From positions 7,130,001 to 7,194,000 of the forward strand of contig CM034549.1 of assembly GCA_020055645.1 (NCBI GenBank): DNA of 64,000 nucleotides. Direction: 5' to 3'. Of this stretch, positions 52,027-62,913 are shown one piece after another. The DNA comes from Tomocerus qinae (taxonomy: Eukaryota > Arthropoda > Collembola > Entomobryomorpha > Tomoceridae). The notes under the pieces are model-generated. The model searched no databases and was not told the origin of the DNA. It worked only from the letters and a program-made list of their open reading frames with translations. The position numbers and the translations under genes were made by a program. Position 1 is the first letter of the stretch. Each line of letters begins with the position of its first letter.

Positions 52027-52772
52027 TGCAGACGGCAATAGTAGGCACAAGTCTTTACAAGATAATGGGCCTTTTGGAGTCGATCTCGATCTTAAATTTA
52101 GACCAGCAGAAAACAAGCAATTAATGATGCTTAGTTGCAGTCGTGGATGAGAATGTGAAGCATTGAAAAGAGTGCTGGATAATACAACTGCATTTCCACT
52201 TTCCAAGAAATACAAGTTTTTTATTGCATTCAGTAAGGTTGTATTATGATGTTTGATTTATCAAAATACAAGGGGAAAAGTTGTCATTCATTTGATCTGA
52301 TGGTTTTGCAAGGTATGTATTTGGAATGAGGTTTATATATATATATATCGGGACAATCAACTGAACATTCCAGTTTTTATGTGAATAATTTAACGAACAT
52401 TTAAGAGAGTACCAATAGTAATAACACATACATTATATTTATATGCGTGTACAGATTACTCTCAAAAGGGAGTCCAATTTATGCTCCGACTACTAGATTT
52501 AGACTACCACCAGATTCATGAAAAGATTCATGATTCATGAAAAGATAAAAAGTTGATGCTCATCTACATTAACCACGCATGCAAAATGCAAACGTTTAAA
52601 TTACATCTGCTGTGGGAAAAAGGTATAATTTATTTATAACAGCACGACATCCGATTGATGTTCGTCCAAAATCTTCCTTCACTGTCTAAGTATACGAAAT
52701 ATCCAAAGAGACAATTCTTAGAAAAGTGGATTGCCTAATTTATAATTTGCAATCTACAAAATCATCTTCAAC

Positions 52773-52870
52773 AATTAATGTTTTCAATGATGTACCCCAA
52801 AGCATACCTTCATGTACTAAATTTAGCACATGAAGGTATGCGTTGGGGTACATTATTGAAAACATTAATT
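52773..52870. repeat. Hairpin with 43-bp arms
   Basis: Arms 52773-52815 and 52828-52870 pair at 41 of 43 positions around a 12-nt loop (ACTAAATTTAGC region). It abuts the MITE at 52871. Confidence 0.93.
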
Positions 52871-53136
52871 TAAGGGTGGTTAATAGCGGGGCCATTCGAG
52901 CATACACTATGTGTGTATTACTTAAGATTATTAGAGCGTAGCTCGTATTTATTTACCAAAATTCTTTAAAATTTCCAAAAAGTAGCGGAAGATAAATGTC
53001 TGGAACTGAATTTGTGGCTCCGAAATATTTTTTTTAATGTACTAAGTTTTGAATTTTAGCGTTAGCGGGAAATCATACACTCTAATTAATACACACAAAG
53101 TGTATGCTCAAGTTACCCCGATATTAACCACCCTTA
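52871..53136. mobile_element. MITE, 266 bp, related to the repeat at 37231
   Basis: Left end TAAGGGTGGTTAATAGCGGG; right end, inverted, TAAGGGTGGTTAATATCGGG. The terminal repeats reach ~50 bp (through GAGCATACACT and GTGTGTATTA). No coding capacity. Confidence 0.88.
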
Positions 53137-54673
53137 ATGAGGAATACCTACTTGACTTTTGAATAGTAACTGACGATTATATTATGAACGATTCTTTACA
53201 TATCTACGTTATTCTCGAAAATGAGGAATAAAAAATCCTTCACTGTATCTCATTAAAATGCTACTTACAAACTTTCAAGTCGAAATCAGGATTTCACAAA
53301 TTTATTATAAGTTACTATTCAACATTCACAGTGGACAAACTTGTCTTATGTAATATAATTTATAATTAATCGTAGTATTATGCATTTCATACGTGTATAG
53401 GCGTTACAAATTACAACAAGTAGCATAGACAGATATGGCATATTATATAGATTGCATTCTATCCATTTACTATTATGTATAATGTCCGTCTATAATAAAC
53501 GCTTATGACGCGCAAATCTTTTTAATTTCAGTAGCAGTTTTTTTCCAATGTTAAAATACGGTAGCCACAACGAAATCGTCGAAAATGACTCGTCACTGTA
53601 AAAGATATTGGAAGATCTCTTCTCTCTTGGCGAAAATACATTTGCACTACTTAGGACCTTTTTGGTCATTTGTTTGGTAATTGAAAACTTGTTAACGTTC
53701 TTAATACTTAAATAATAACTTACAGTGACCAGAAGTATAAAAATACACACCAGTCACATTCCTTAAACCCGAGACCAGAAAATATTTAAATTTCTGACTA
53801 CAGAAACTCAATAATGATTTTTTATACAACGAAATGATTAAATTGAAAATTATTAATAACACGGTAATTTGTTAGGTAAATTACCACCCAATTCTTCTAA
53901 TGAAAATAAAAATAAGCACCTGTAACATAATAATATGTAATTGCGGAACAACAATCATTATATGCCCGTCGAAAAAAAAACTAGCACCTGCATTAACAAA
54001 AAATTATATACAGTCAGGCTAGAAAGGTATGGCAATCGATTTCATATTCCCCCAAAATTTGCGGTGTATCTTTTCAGTATTGTACTTTATTCAGGCTTAG
54101 TAACTATAGTAAGTTACACGGAAAAGTAAATACAAAATTTGCGCGAAAATCATATCGATTGCCAAAGGTATTTAGCCGGAGTGTAGCACCTTTTACCTTT
54201 CTTTAATAAATGCAAGTGAAAAATTTTTCTAGATTAAAAAACCTTGGAATTCGGCAACTTCAATGGCCCTTGCTTTAAAGTTTTCGATAGTGTAAAACTT
54301 CGCGTTCAAAATATTGACACATAGGAGATTTCCAGAAGTGATTGTTCCACACAAACTTGCCTACGACTAAAGTTTTAAAATGTTTATTTTCAAGCAAATG
54401 GATAACATAGTACTCATCATATGTCCATTGTCATAGATGGATATCGATTGATGTTTCAACGAAAATAATTAAGGTAATTTTTTGTCTTTATAATAAAATA
54501 TTCGATTTTTTGTTTAAATCATAACATGATTTACTGCACAGCTATTACCTAATATCAGGAGTGTAAAAAATGAAATGTAATGTCAAAATTTCATTCATAA
54601 CTGTAACATTGAAAATGCTGATGTTTTTTGAAATCGCCATTTAAAGAAACTGAAGTTCGATATCTGTCACAGG

Positions 54674-54861
54674 CAAGCACGTATCCAGGAATTTGGCCTA
54701 GGGGGGGGCACACCAAAATATATTAGTAAAATTATGGCATATTCGCGTTAAGCGCGAAATTTTTTTGGATTTTTAACCTTTTTTTGACAAAAAAATCTCC
54801 TATTTTGGAAGCTTAGGGGGGGGGCCCGGACCCCCCGGCCCCCCCTCTGGATACGTGCTTG
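54674..54861. mobile_element. hAT-type MITE, 188 bp, with perfect 8-bp target duplication
   Basis: Terminal repeats CAAGCACGTATCCAG in inverted orientation at both ends, G/C runs inside, and identical GTCACAGG at 54666-54673 and 54862-54869. The 8-bp duplication points to mobilisation by a hAT transposase. Its ends differ from those of the hAT at 31346, so another autonomous family would be needed. Confidence 0.92.
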
Positions 54862-55720
54862 GTCACAGGGTTACAAGAGAATAGCTTTAAACTCACGGGG
54901 AGATCATTAAGGATAATATTTTTGTAAAATTTCATTATTTACTCACACCGCAATCTCTAAATACCTTGTTTTCTATAGTTTTTCTGGCGTTCTCACCTTA
55001 TATTTTTCCAGGTTTATATCTGTTATATTTTTTATCCTTTCAGAGCAGATATGCCTTATAACGTCATGAATTTTTGTATTTGTCAAGAATGCGTTTCTCT
55101 CTTTATGTAAAAAATTTCATCAAAATTGATTGATTAAGGCAAAATAAAAATTAAAAAAGTGGGACCACTTTCCTACGCTAATACCTAAAGTTGGTCCATC
55201 CATGGACAGTGATTGTTTCGAAATCCCTGTGTCCATGGGTGAACCACCCTATGTAATAGTGCTGCATGTAGGCATATTATTTATGACACCGTGCTACGAA
55301 CCGGAACCCTGATAGCCAAAAATGGCCAAGGAATCCACACATGGAAAACCAATCACAACTTACAGCCATGCATGGACGACTTGGTCATTAACGTTGTTTT
55401 CATAGCCTGAGCAGACTAGGGTTAAGAATTTTTTGGTGATAAAATGATCTTGAAGTGAAACGAGGATGTAGTGCGCATCAAGCGATAATAAATTATTTAT
55501 ATTTTGATACAGTAATGAGTCAACCTTTTTTTTTAAAATAGTAAACTTATAAACATCACTTACTAAAAGGATACCAAATAGATTACATAGGTTGATGATT
55601 AAAACCCCAGTTATGTGCATGTATATTATATAATTTTATGTATTAAATATATTGGCTAAAGCAAACCACAATGTAAAGTTGATCGTACTCATAATATAAT
55701 GAAAACAAACAAAAAACAAA

Positions 55721-58700
55721 TCAGTTTATAGGACAAATGTAGAATCTCTCCCAAGGTGGAAGGGGTGGCGAATTTCTACAAAAGTCTTCAGCATAGTGAG
55801 GCCAATAATGGTGTTGATAGTGGGTTTGATGTTGATTGTGGTGACCATGGTGCTGATGGGACGCCGAATCCTCTTCACTCCAACCATGATGATGATGATG
55901 ATCTTCAAGTGAACCAAAATAGTCAACAGGATGATGACCCTGCTTTATAATAATTGTTTTTGGTCCCGGTGGCCAGTAACCATGTTGAACATGTTTCCCT
56001 TTGTGCTTACTGAAATCCCAAGGGTAAGGATGGTAAGGATGGTGAGGATGGTGTTTTTGGTGGACTTCCTTAGGCAAAGGGTAATAATACTGATCTGCAG
56101 GAAAATGTGGATAGTTCGGCGTAAATTTCGGTTTGTGGGGAGGTTTCTTTCTAGATTTTCCATCTCCTTCATCGTCGCCCACTTTAACATTCACAGCGCA
56201 TTTCTTGCCCAAACAAACTGGCAATTCTTCCTCACTGCTGCTTTCTTCGTCTTCACCAACTTGTGTCCCGGGCAAATCATCCCCATCGTCTTTGTAATCC
56301 GCATCCTCAGCATCCTTTCCAATCGGTAAAACTCGACCTCGTGGCCCAGCACCAAGACCAATTCCCAGGATGTCTTGAAAATCAAATGGAAGGGCTGGTA
56401 ATTTAGGCAACAATCCTCCTTCTGATGAAGTTGTTACGGAAGGTCGGTTCCCCCAATAACGAAGAATCATGTCGGCAGCTTTTTCTCCAATCATAATGGT
56501 AGGAGCATTTGTATTACCTGTTAGAAACAGAAATTACTAGTTGAAAAAGATAATTACAATTACTCAAGGTCATTTTTATGATTTGTTTCAATAAGTACCG
56601 TTGGTAATTTTAGGCATTATAGACGCGTCTGCTACTCGCAATCTGTTTATACCAATCACTCTGAAAAAAATAATAAATTTGTTTTCAAAATTCATTATTT
56701 TTCTTTTCAAAATATTTTAATAGATATTTATATTATACCGAAGCTGAGGATCTACAACAGCCAGAGGATCTCCACGACCTCTTCCCATTTTACAAGTGCC
56801 AGAATAATGCCACAAACTTGTCGTCACGTGACGAAGAAAGCATTCGTAGTAATCTAGAAACACAGTACAATTAATTAAATGGAATCTTTTCAATTAATAT
56901 TTTTTTTTAATTCTTTACTAATAAAATAGCAAAAATTTGTCATTTCGTACCATCCGAGCGAAGTTCAAATCTTTCACAACCTGGAAATTTATTTGGTGGC
57001 AAAGTTGCACCTATAAAGAAATATTTTGTAATCAGGAAATTAGAATATGTTTTAGCAATATGGTTATGGATCTCTTGCTAGAAATTTGATCAAATTTGAT
57101 GAAGTCTATTACAACAAATAAAAAATACTTACCAACCCGCTGATACGCCAGGGAATTTTCAAAAAAGTCAATTATATACCTTGTACCTATTAATATTTAT
57201 ACATCAATATTTGTTTTACACGTTTAACTTTTATTGAAATAATTGAGAAATTTTTTCATTACCATACAAAAGACTTTTCAGATCATAATTTTCTGGGTCA
57301 CTGAAATATTTGAGATCGATTCTGGGAGAATGGTAAGGATTTTTACTGGCTAGCTTAACAAACCCCCTACTTCGGGGCCTGGCTTGCGTTGCAATGACGT
57401 AATTCCCGTCTTTCCCATTAAATGGAGCGACGTAATTATTTAAAACTCCTTTCTTGAAGTTGTACAGCTGGTTGAAAGCCCCTGTCCCTAGCCTTGATTT
57501 TCCATGAAAAAAATTGTGAATAAAATAAAATGCACTTGTCTGCTTTTTATTTACACAACGCAACCGTTTGCATTAAAAGTCAGCCAGGGAGATTAATTTT
57601 ATTGTTTTACAAGATTCCATATGGAATTCTTATATATTTAAACAAAACAGGAAATTCTACTTTTTCGTAGAATTAAGCTAGAAAAAGTTTTGTCAGTGTT
57701 ATTAAACCTTCAGCTTTAATACATCAGTGTGTTTTAATACAAACCTAAGTTTCAATTTTCAATACAAACGGTATATTTTATATTAAAACAAATTTTCCTA
57801 TTTAATGCGGTAAAATGTTACCTTGAGGTACCACTATAGACAATCTGAAATTGTAAATCCGGAAAATTTGGATCGTCATTTAGGTCACTTGAAGTAAATC
57901 CGGTCGAATGCAAATTGTTTGAAGCCAGAGGACCTACAAAGGGTTCAGTAAAAATTATGATGGCAAAAATTCGTTATAAAAACGAGTTAAATTGTAAACA
58001 TGATTTTGGACATGAAAAAATTATTGTATGTGCAAAGCATATTCATTCCAACCTTCTTTGAAGTCGTCGTAAGCCTGGACCACGTCTGCAATCAAATCTC
58101 TATCGGGAACGATTGACGTTCCTTTTCCATTATTGAAAACAATTGGAATAAGGGTAGAAACATGATCTTGTAGATGCTGACCGACATTTGGGTTATGTAA
58201 TAGTACAGGGATCTAAATAGTTTTGCATTTGGTAAACCACAACAATAAAATTTTAAGCATGAATAATATTATATGAAAATTATTTTAATTAAATAAGAAG
58301 ATTGTGTATTATTTTTCCTACACCAAGTTCTCTCAAATGATCTTTTGGTCCGATTCCTATAATAAATTCATCATTTAATATAAATATATACTTAAAAATG
58401 ATTTTTTATTTTAAATAGATTTTGAATGATAATAATTTACCAGATAGCATAAGGAGTTTTGGACTGTTGAAAGCCCCTGCACTCACAATAACTTCTTTAC
58501 TTGCGAAAGCAAACTTGGGAAAAGTATTATTGTGTATCGTATATGCAACTCCCACAGCAGTACGTGGATCGCGGGGATCAAAAAGCAACTTTAGAAACGA
58601 TAGACAATTTTATTATCGATTATTTTTTAACTGAAGCAATCCTGAATCTTGGTGACATTTTTTACCTTGGTCACATGACAGTATCGACGAACGACGAAAT

Positions 58701-60160
58701 TCTTCCGCTTCAATATTGGACGAATAAATGCAGAATATGTGCTCCAACGAACTCCATTGTTGGTAGTCGTGTCCATTCTCATCCATGCTGGTTATTGAGA
58801 ATAACACAAATTAAATAAAAGTCATACACCATTAAGTTTTGTTTTAAAATGTAGATGGTAGACTGTAGACTATACCATCAGTTTGATTGTCATTCACATC
58901 CCGCTCAACAAGGTTATACTGCTCAAGAGTTTCAAGCAAATATTCTAATGATGGATGATATTCTGACTTGTCAACGAAAAGTGGACCATCGGTACCGTGG
59001 ACATCCGCTACATCGAATACAAAAAAATAATTAATTTTTCATTTTAATGTAGTAAATATATTTACTCTAAAAAAATAAACACAATTACGGTTTGGGTAGT
59101 TTCCAATGTAATTCTCAGATTTTTTGAAAAAGGGAAGAACTCCTTCTGCATTCCAACTGGAATCCCCAGTAAGTTCGGCCCATTCATCGAAACCAGCTTG
59201 CGCTCCCCTTAAGTACACCATAAAATTCGCAGATGAAGTTCCTTTGGTAAATGCATTCAAATTCATTTAGTCCTGGTTCAAATTCAATAATATCTTTAAA
59301 AAAAATTATTTGAATATAGTGACCACAAACCCCCAAGTGCTTTTCCTCTTTGAAGCTTGGTTTGCTGAAAAATAATAAAAATTGAAACAATTTATTAATT
59401 TAGTTGTGTTAAGAAACAAAAAGAAATAATATTAGTTAAATATGATATTTAGAATCGAGATCCTAGATCCTATATTCGAGATTTAAATCTAAAGAAAATG
59501 AAACCAGAATTTTACTGCTACCTGCTTTAGGTACCTATACCTAACCCTAGCTTAACAATGTTGTTGTAATCTATTTCAATATTTTTAACAGGTGAAAATC
59601 CATATTAAATCATCTAGTTAATTAATAAATTATTAAATTAATGGAATGTACTTACAAATTTTTTCATGGCAAGGCAGGCATTTTTTTGAGGCTCCGAAAC
59701 ATACTGCCAGTCAGTATATCGATTATCCGAGGCATAGAAATCTGTTGCGGGGATGTAACTTACCCAATTTGGATCCCCACCAGCTTCAAGAAGTAAAACT
59801 TTGTAATTATTCGGAGGCGCAGACAGCCGATTAGCAATTACTGCACCAGCACTTCCAGCGCCAACTGTAAATATTTCAGTACATTTAAATTTTAAATTAT
59901 TTTTGCTTGGCTTTAGTTTGTCATCGATTTAATTTTAATTTTTGACTCGAAAAAATGATGAAATAACTTAATAGTTGAAATGTGGGTGGACACTTACCGA
60001 CAATGAAATCGTAGACGCTGTTATCTGGGAGATTGACGGCGGCTATATTAGAAATGTAATCGGAGGTTTGTTGGAACAAAGCGTACTGGGTGATTAAAAT
60101 AGGAATTGTAACGAAGGAAAGGGATGCCACCGGTCCCGGAATACTGAATAGAGAACTCAT
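55721..60160 (-). CDS. GMC oxidoreductase with histidine-rich C-terminal tail
   Basis: Sixteen phase-consistent exons (60160-59998, 59864-59656, 59364-59331, 59241-59089, 59007-58876, 58787-58666, 58588-58441, 58356-58322, 58212-58053, 57933-57822, 57492-57263, 57186-57133, 57010-56951, 56853-56739, 56660-56599, 56517-55721) encode 861 aa. A hydrophobic N-terminus suggests secretion. The FAD-binding motif is FIVGAGSAGAVIANRL, with GMC signatures RGKALGGTSSANFMVYLRG and KEVIVSAGAFNSPKLLMLSG, then IPVLLHNPNVGQHLQDH. The catalytic His is in WHYSGTCKMG, and the end of the fold is ADASIMPKITNGNTNAPTIM. Family members oxidise alcohols, sugars or ecdysteroids with FAD. After the conserved GEKAADMILRYW, a ~235-aa tail follows: first acidic, then about two dozen His (HHPHHPYHPY, DHHHHHGW, SHQHHGHHNQHQTH). 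The substrate is unknown. Confidence 0.9.
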
Positions 60161-61495
60161 TGTAAATGTTTTAAAAGGAAATCAATATAGTCTATTTACA
60201 TGCTGTGACCAACGAGATAACTGTCCTAAAATTTTCCCTAAAATGAAATTGACATTTTATGAAGTCTGCAAGTATGGAGAAGATGAAACAAACTACTGGA
60301 TGATTAAAATAATAACTAAGACTGCTGAAAAAGTGTTTGTCTTTAAGGCTGGAGGTTCCTTTGATGATGATGATTCTAAAGGCTCATCCCGTGCGGCTAT
60401 CAGTCAATCAGCGTTCAGAATCTCTGAATGAATCAGTGAACTAAGCGCAACACGCCTTTAATTCTTCAGATAAAATCCTACAGACGATTTATTCTTGCGT
60501 ATTCTTTATTGATTGTAGTTGGTGTGACTTCCTTGTTGAAATGCCTTAAAGACCATTGTTGACTTTGTTCTCTAATTAATTAACCTTGCACTTATATGCA
60601 CTTCATATGTCTACGCTGCTCTTTGCTTTCAGATCCTATTATTACATGCTGACTTGAACAGAAGCTAGAGTCGAATGCCTCAGAAGAATCAACGTTATCA
60701 CCATGTCATGCTACGGTGAACACCAATTTATACTATTATTAAGTACGAATCCACACCTTCCTTCATAATAAGCATCTAACCAACTCTTTTGTATGCTAAT
60801 TTAACTTAATAATGTATTTCTTCAACTCGCAAAGGCTTTTAATGATTCATATTGGTTTTACAAACACACTATAACCATTAAAGGATGTAATCAACATAAA
60901 TACAGAGGTTATACTATATTCGACTAAATTACTAAATAATTTGGCGTTTGAGTAGGTTTATTACGTTTCGGAAATGGTCTATGATTATGTGCGTATTTAA
61001 TTGTAACTTTTATTAGGTACATTCATTTTGAGGTATGTAAATAATAAGATTAGGATTTTAGAAATCTTTCCTCCAATGTATAAGGAAAACCTCAACTATT
61101 TACAATAATAATAATATGATTATGTCAAATTTAATTTTTGTTGTATTTGCACTATTTTTGCAATAAAATTAAATGAAGACGACTTGTTATTGAAAGCAAA
61201 GTACATCGACTACAATTAAAAAAGGCAAGCAATTATTGACTAGTAAAAATGATGACATTGCCAACACCTTGAAATAAATGATCATAATTGCGGAATTTTA
61301 AATAAATTGCCTGTGTATTTAAAAAATATAATTTTATCTACGATGGGTAAAAGATGAGATAGAGATTTCATAATATCTCCATCTCAGATTGACAGAACAA
61401 TCCTATAAATAACGCAGCTTAGCTAACAATATCAGTTAACAATTAGCATGTGTACCTTAAATGATGTTATAAAATCCAATCTGTTTTTATTGTAA
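60161..61495. other. Intergenic between GMC gene and retrotransposon
   Basis: About 1.3 kb, AT-rich. A 113-codon plus-strand frame (60090-60431) overlaps the first GMC exon antisense and shows no family features. No RNA gene seen. Confidence 0.5.
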
Positions 61496-61830
61496 AATTA
61501 AATAATTAAACGAACTACTGAAGTTCGATATTAATTCTATGAGGGCGACTCATGGGAAGGGGTTATAGTTATATACAATGTAGTACGCCTATTTTCTGCG
61601 TCAAAACCACAATTTTTAAAGTAGCCGGTTAAAAAAGAAGCTTTCTTAATCCTCCAATTCAACCGCTACTCAGTCTTCATTTACTTTTAAGTTGTTTGCA
61701 TGACTAGGGCTTTCGAATGTAATTATCGAAGATAATTAATTCAAAATTGGGTAGGGTGGGTAACCCCTTCCCATGAGTCGCCCTCATAGAATTAATATCG
61801 AACTTCAGTAGTTCGTTTAATTATTTAATT
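61496..61830. repeat. Perfect 70-bp inverted repeat at the DIRS element end
   Basis: Arms 61496-61565 and 61761-61830 are identical in inverted orientation (70 of 70), with a 195-bp spacer. The word GGGCGACTCATGG followed by GGGGTTATAGTTATATACAA recurs directly at about 61543 and 61838. Such inverted and split direct repeats fit DIRS termini, which serve circular-intermediate replication. Confidence 0.9.
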
Positions 61831-61954
61831 CTATTTCGGGCGACTCATGGTCGGGGTTATAGTTATATACAATGTAGATGTTCAAAGATTCATGCAAACA
61901 TTTTAACATACAAATTACCCATTTTATTTGTAATTTGATTGTTTACATTATGAG

Positions 61955-62913
61955 CTATGAGCTACCAAATACGGATTTTCCAAATTCTTCTCTTGAGTCC
62001 ATTGGTCGATGATAGAATTTTGCAAAAACATTAGATTTATCTGACCAGCCGGCAGTGGATCTAATATAGTTTATATCGATGCCATTCTTACTTGCCAATG
62101 ATGTCGATGCATGACGTGTACTGTAAGCGCTGAATCTAGTGACATCAATTCCGGCAAGTTGTATGATTTTTTGATCCAATGAGATATAGTCTGGGTACAA
62201 ACCGAGTGATATGGTTTTTGAAAACTGATGAGCACGGTTTGTTCAGCACCTCTGAGCGATTTTGTTCTCTCTAGATATTGTTCCAGGAGCGAAGCCACAC
62301 AAATTTCAGGGTTGGTGGTAAATCTCGGGAGATACAAACATGGCTGATCTCTCCCTGGTGCAGAGGTTTTAACTTTATCAGGGATGAATATTTCAACACA
62401 GTTTTCAGATATTTTTACGTTACATATTTTCATAAGTGAAAATGTCTGAATTCTATGAGCCGTTGATAAGGCTAGTAGACAGATGAGCTTATAGGTTAGA
62501 TTTTCCAATGAGAGACTCGAAACTGGGTACCAAGACTTAAAGAACTCGATAACTTGTTGCGGATCCCACAACACAGAATAGCGGGCCTTCGGAGGGTTAC
62601 TGTTGGCAACAGCCTTCATTAAGCGTTTAACCCTGTAGTCTTCACCAAAAGTCTCGTTATTTTGTACAGGTAAAATTAAAGACAACGCAGAACGCGTTGT
62701 ATTCAATTTGGAGTAACTAGCAGTCTTGGAACGAATGTTCAAGTATTCTAGTACAGAACTAATGTCCGGATCAAAAACGGCGTTTGGATCGCCATTATTG
62801 TAATTCCACCAGTCTTTTAATGACGTAGAGTATTGCTTGATTGATGAGGCGGACAATGATTGGATCATTGTATCAGCTGTTGACGGTAGAATTTCTTTTC
62901 TTAATAGAGCCAT
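61955..62913 (-). pseudogene. DIRS tyrosine recombinase, frameshifted
   Basis: The frame from ATG 62913 (MALLRKEILPSTADTMIQSL) carries the N-terminal SAM-like region, the first catalytic Arg (STAHRIQTF) and LEQYLERTKS, then leaves frame. The catalytic C-terminus (IDVTRFSAYSTRHASTSLAS, then GWSDKSNVFAKFYHR with the nucleophile-type Tyr) continues in another frame to the stop at 61955. The break fits a one-base slip in the T6 run at 62167-62172 (plus strand): ISHWIKK on one side, IIQLAGIDV on the other. The protein would integrate the circular DNA intermediate without integrase-type target duplication; this copy cannot make it intact. Confidence 0.85.

Larger units (their letters stand above)
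52027..55720. other. Intergenic, with three non-autonomous repeats; no gene seen
   Basis: About 3.7 kb, AT-rich. Apart from the hairpin (52773-52870), the MITE (52871-53136) and the hAT-like MITE (54674-54861), I see no coding exon with family features. Confidence 0.5.

Noticed and set aside
60090..60431. 113-codon plus-strand ORF
   Set aside because: It overlaps the first GMC exon antisense and shows no recognisable motif; most likely chance.
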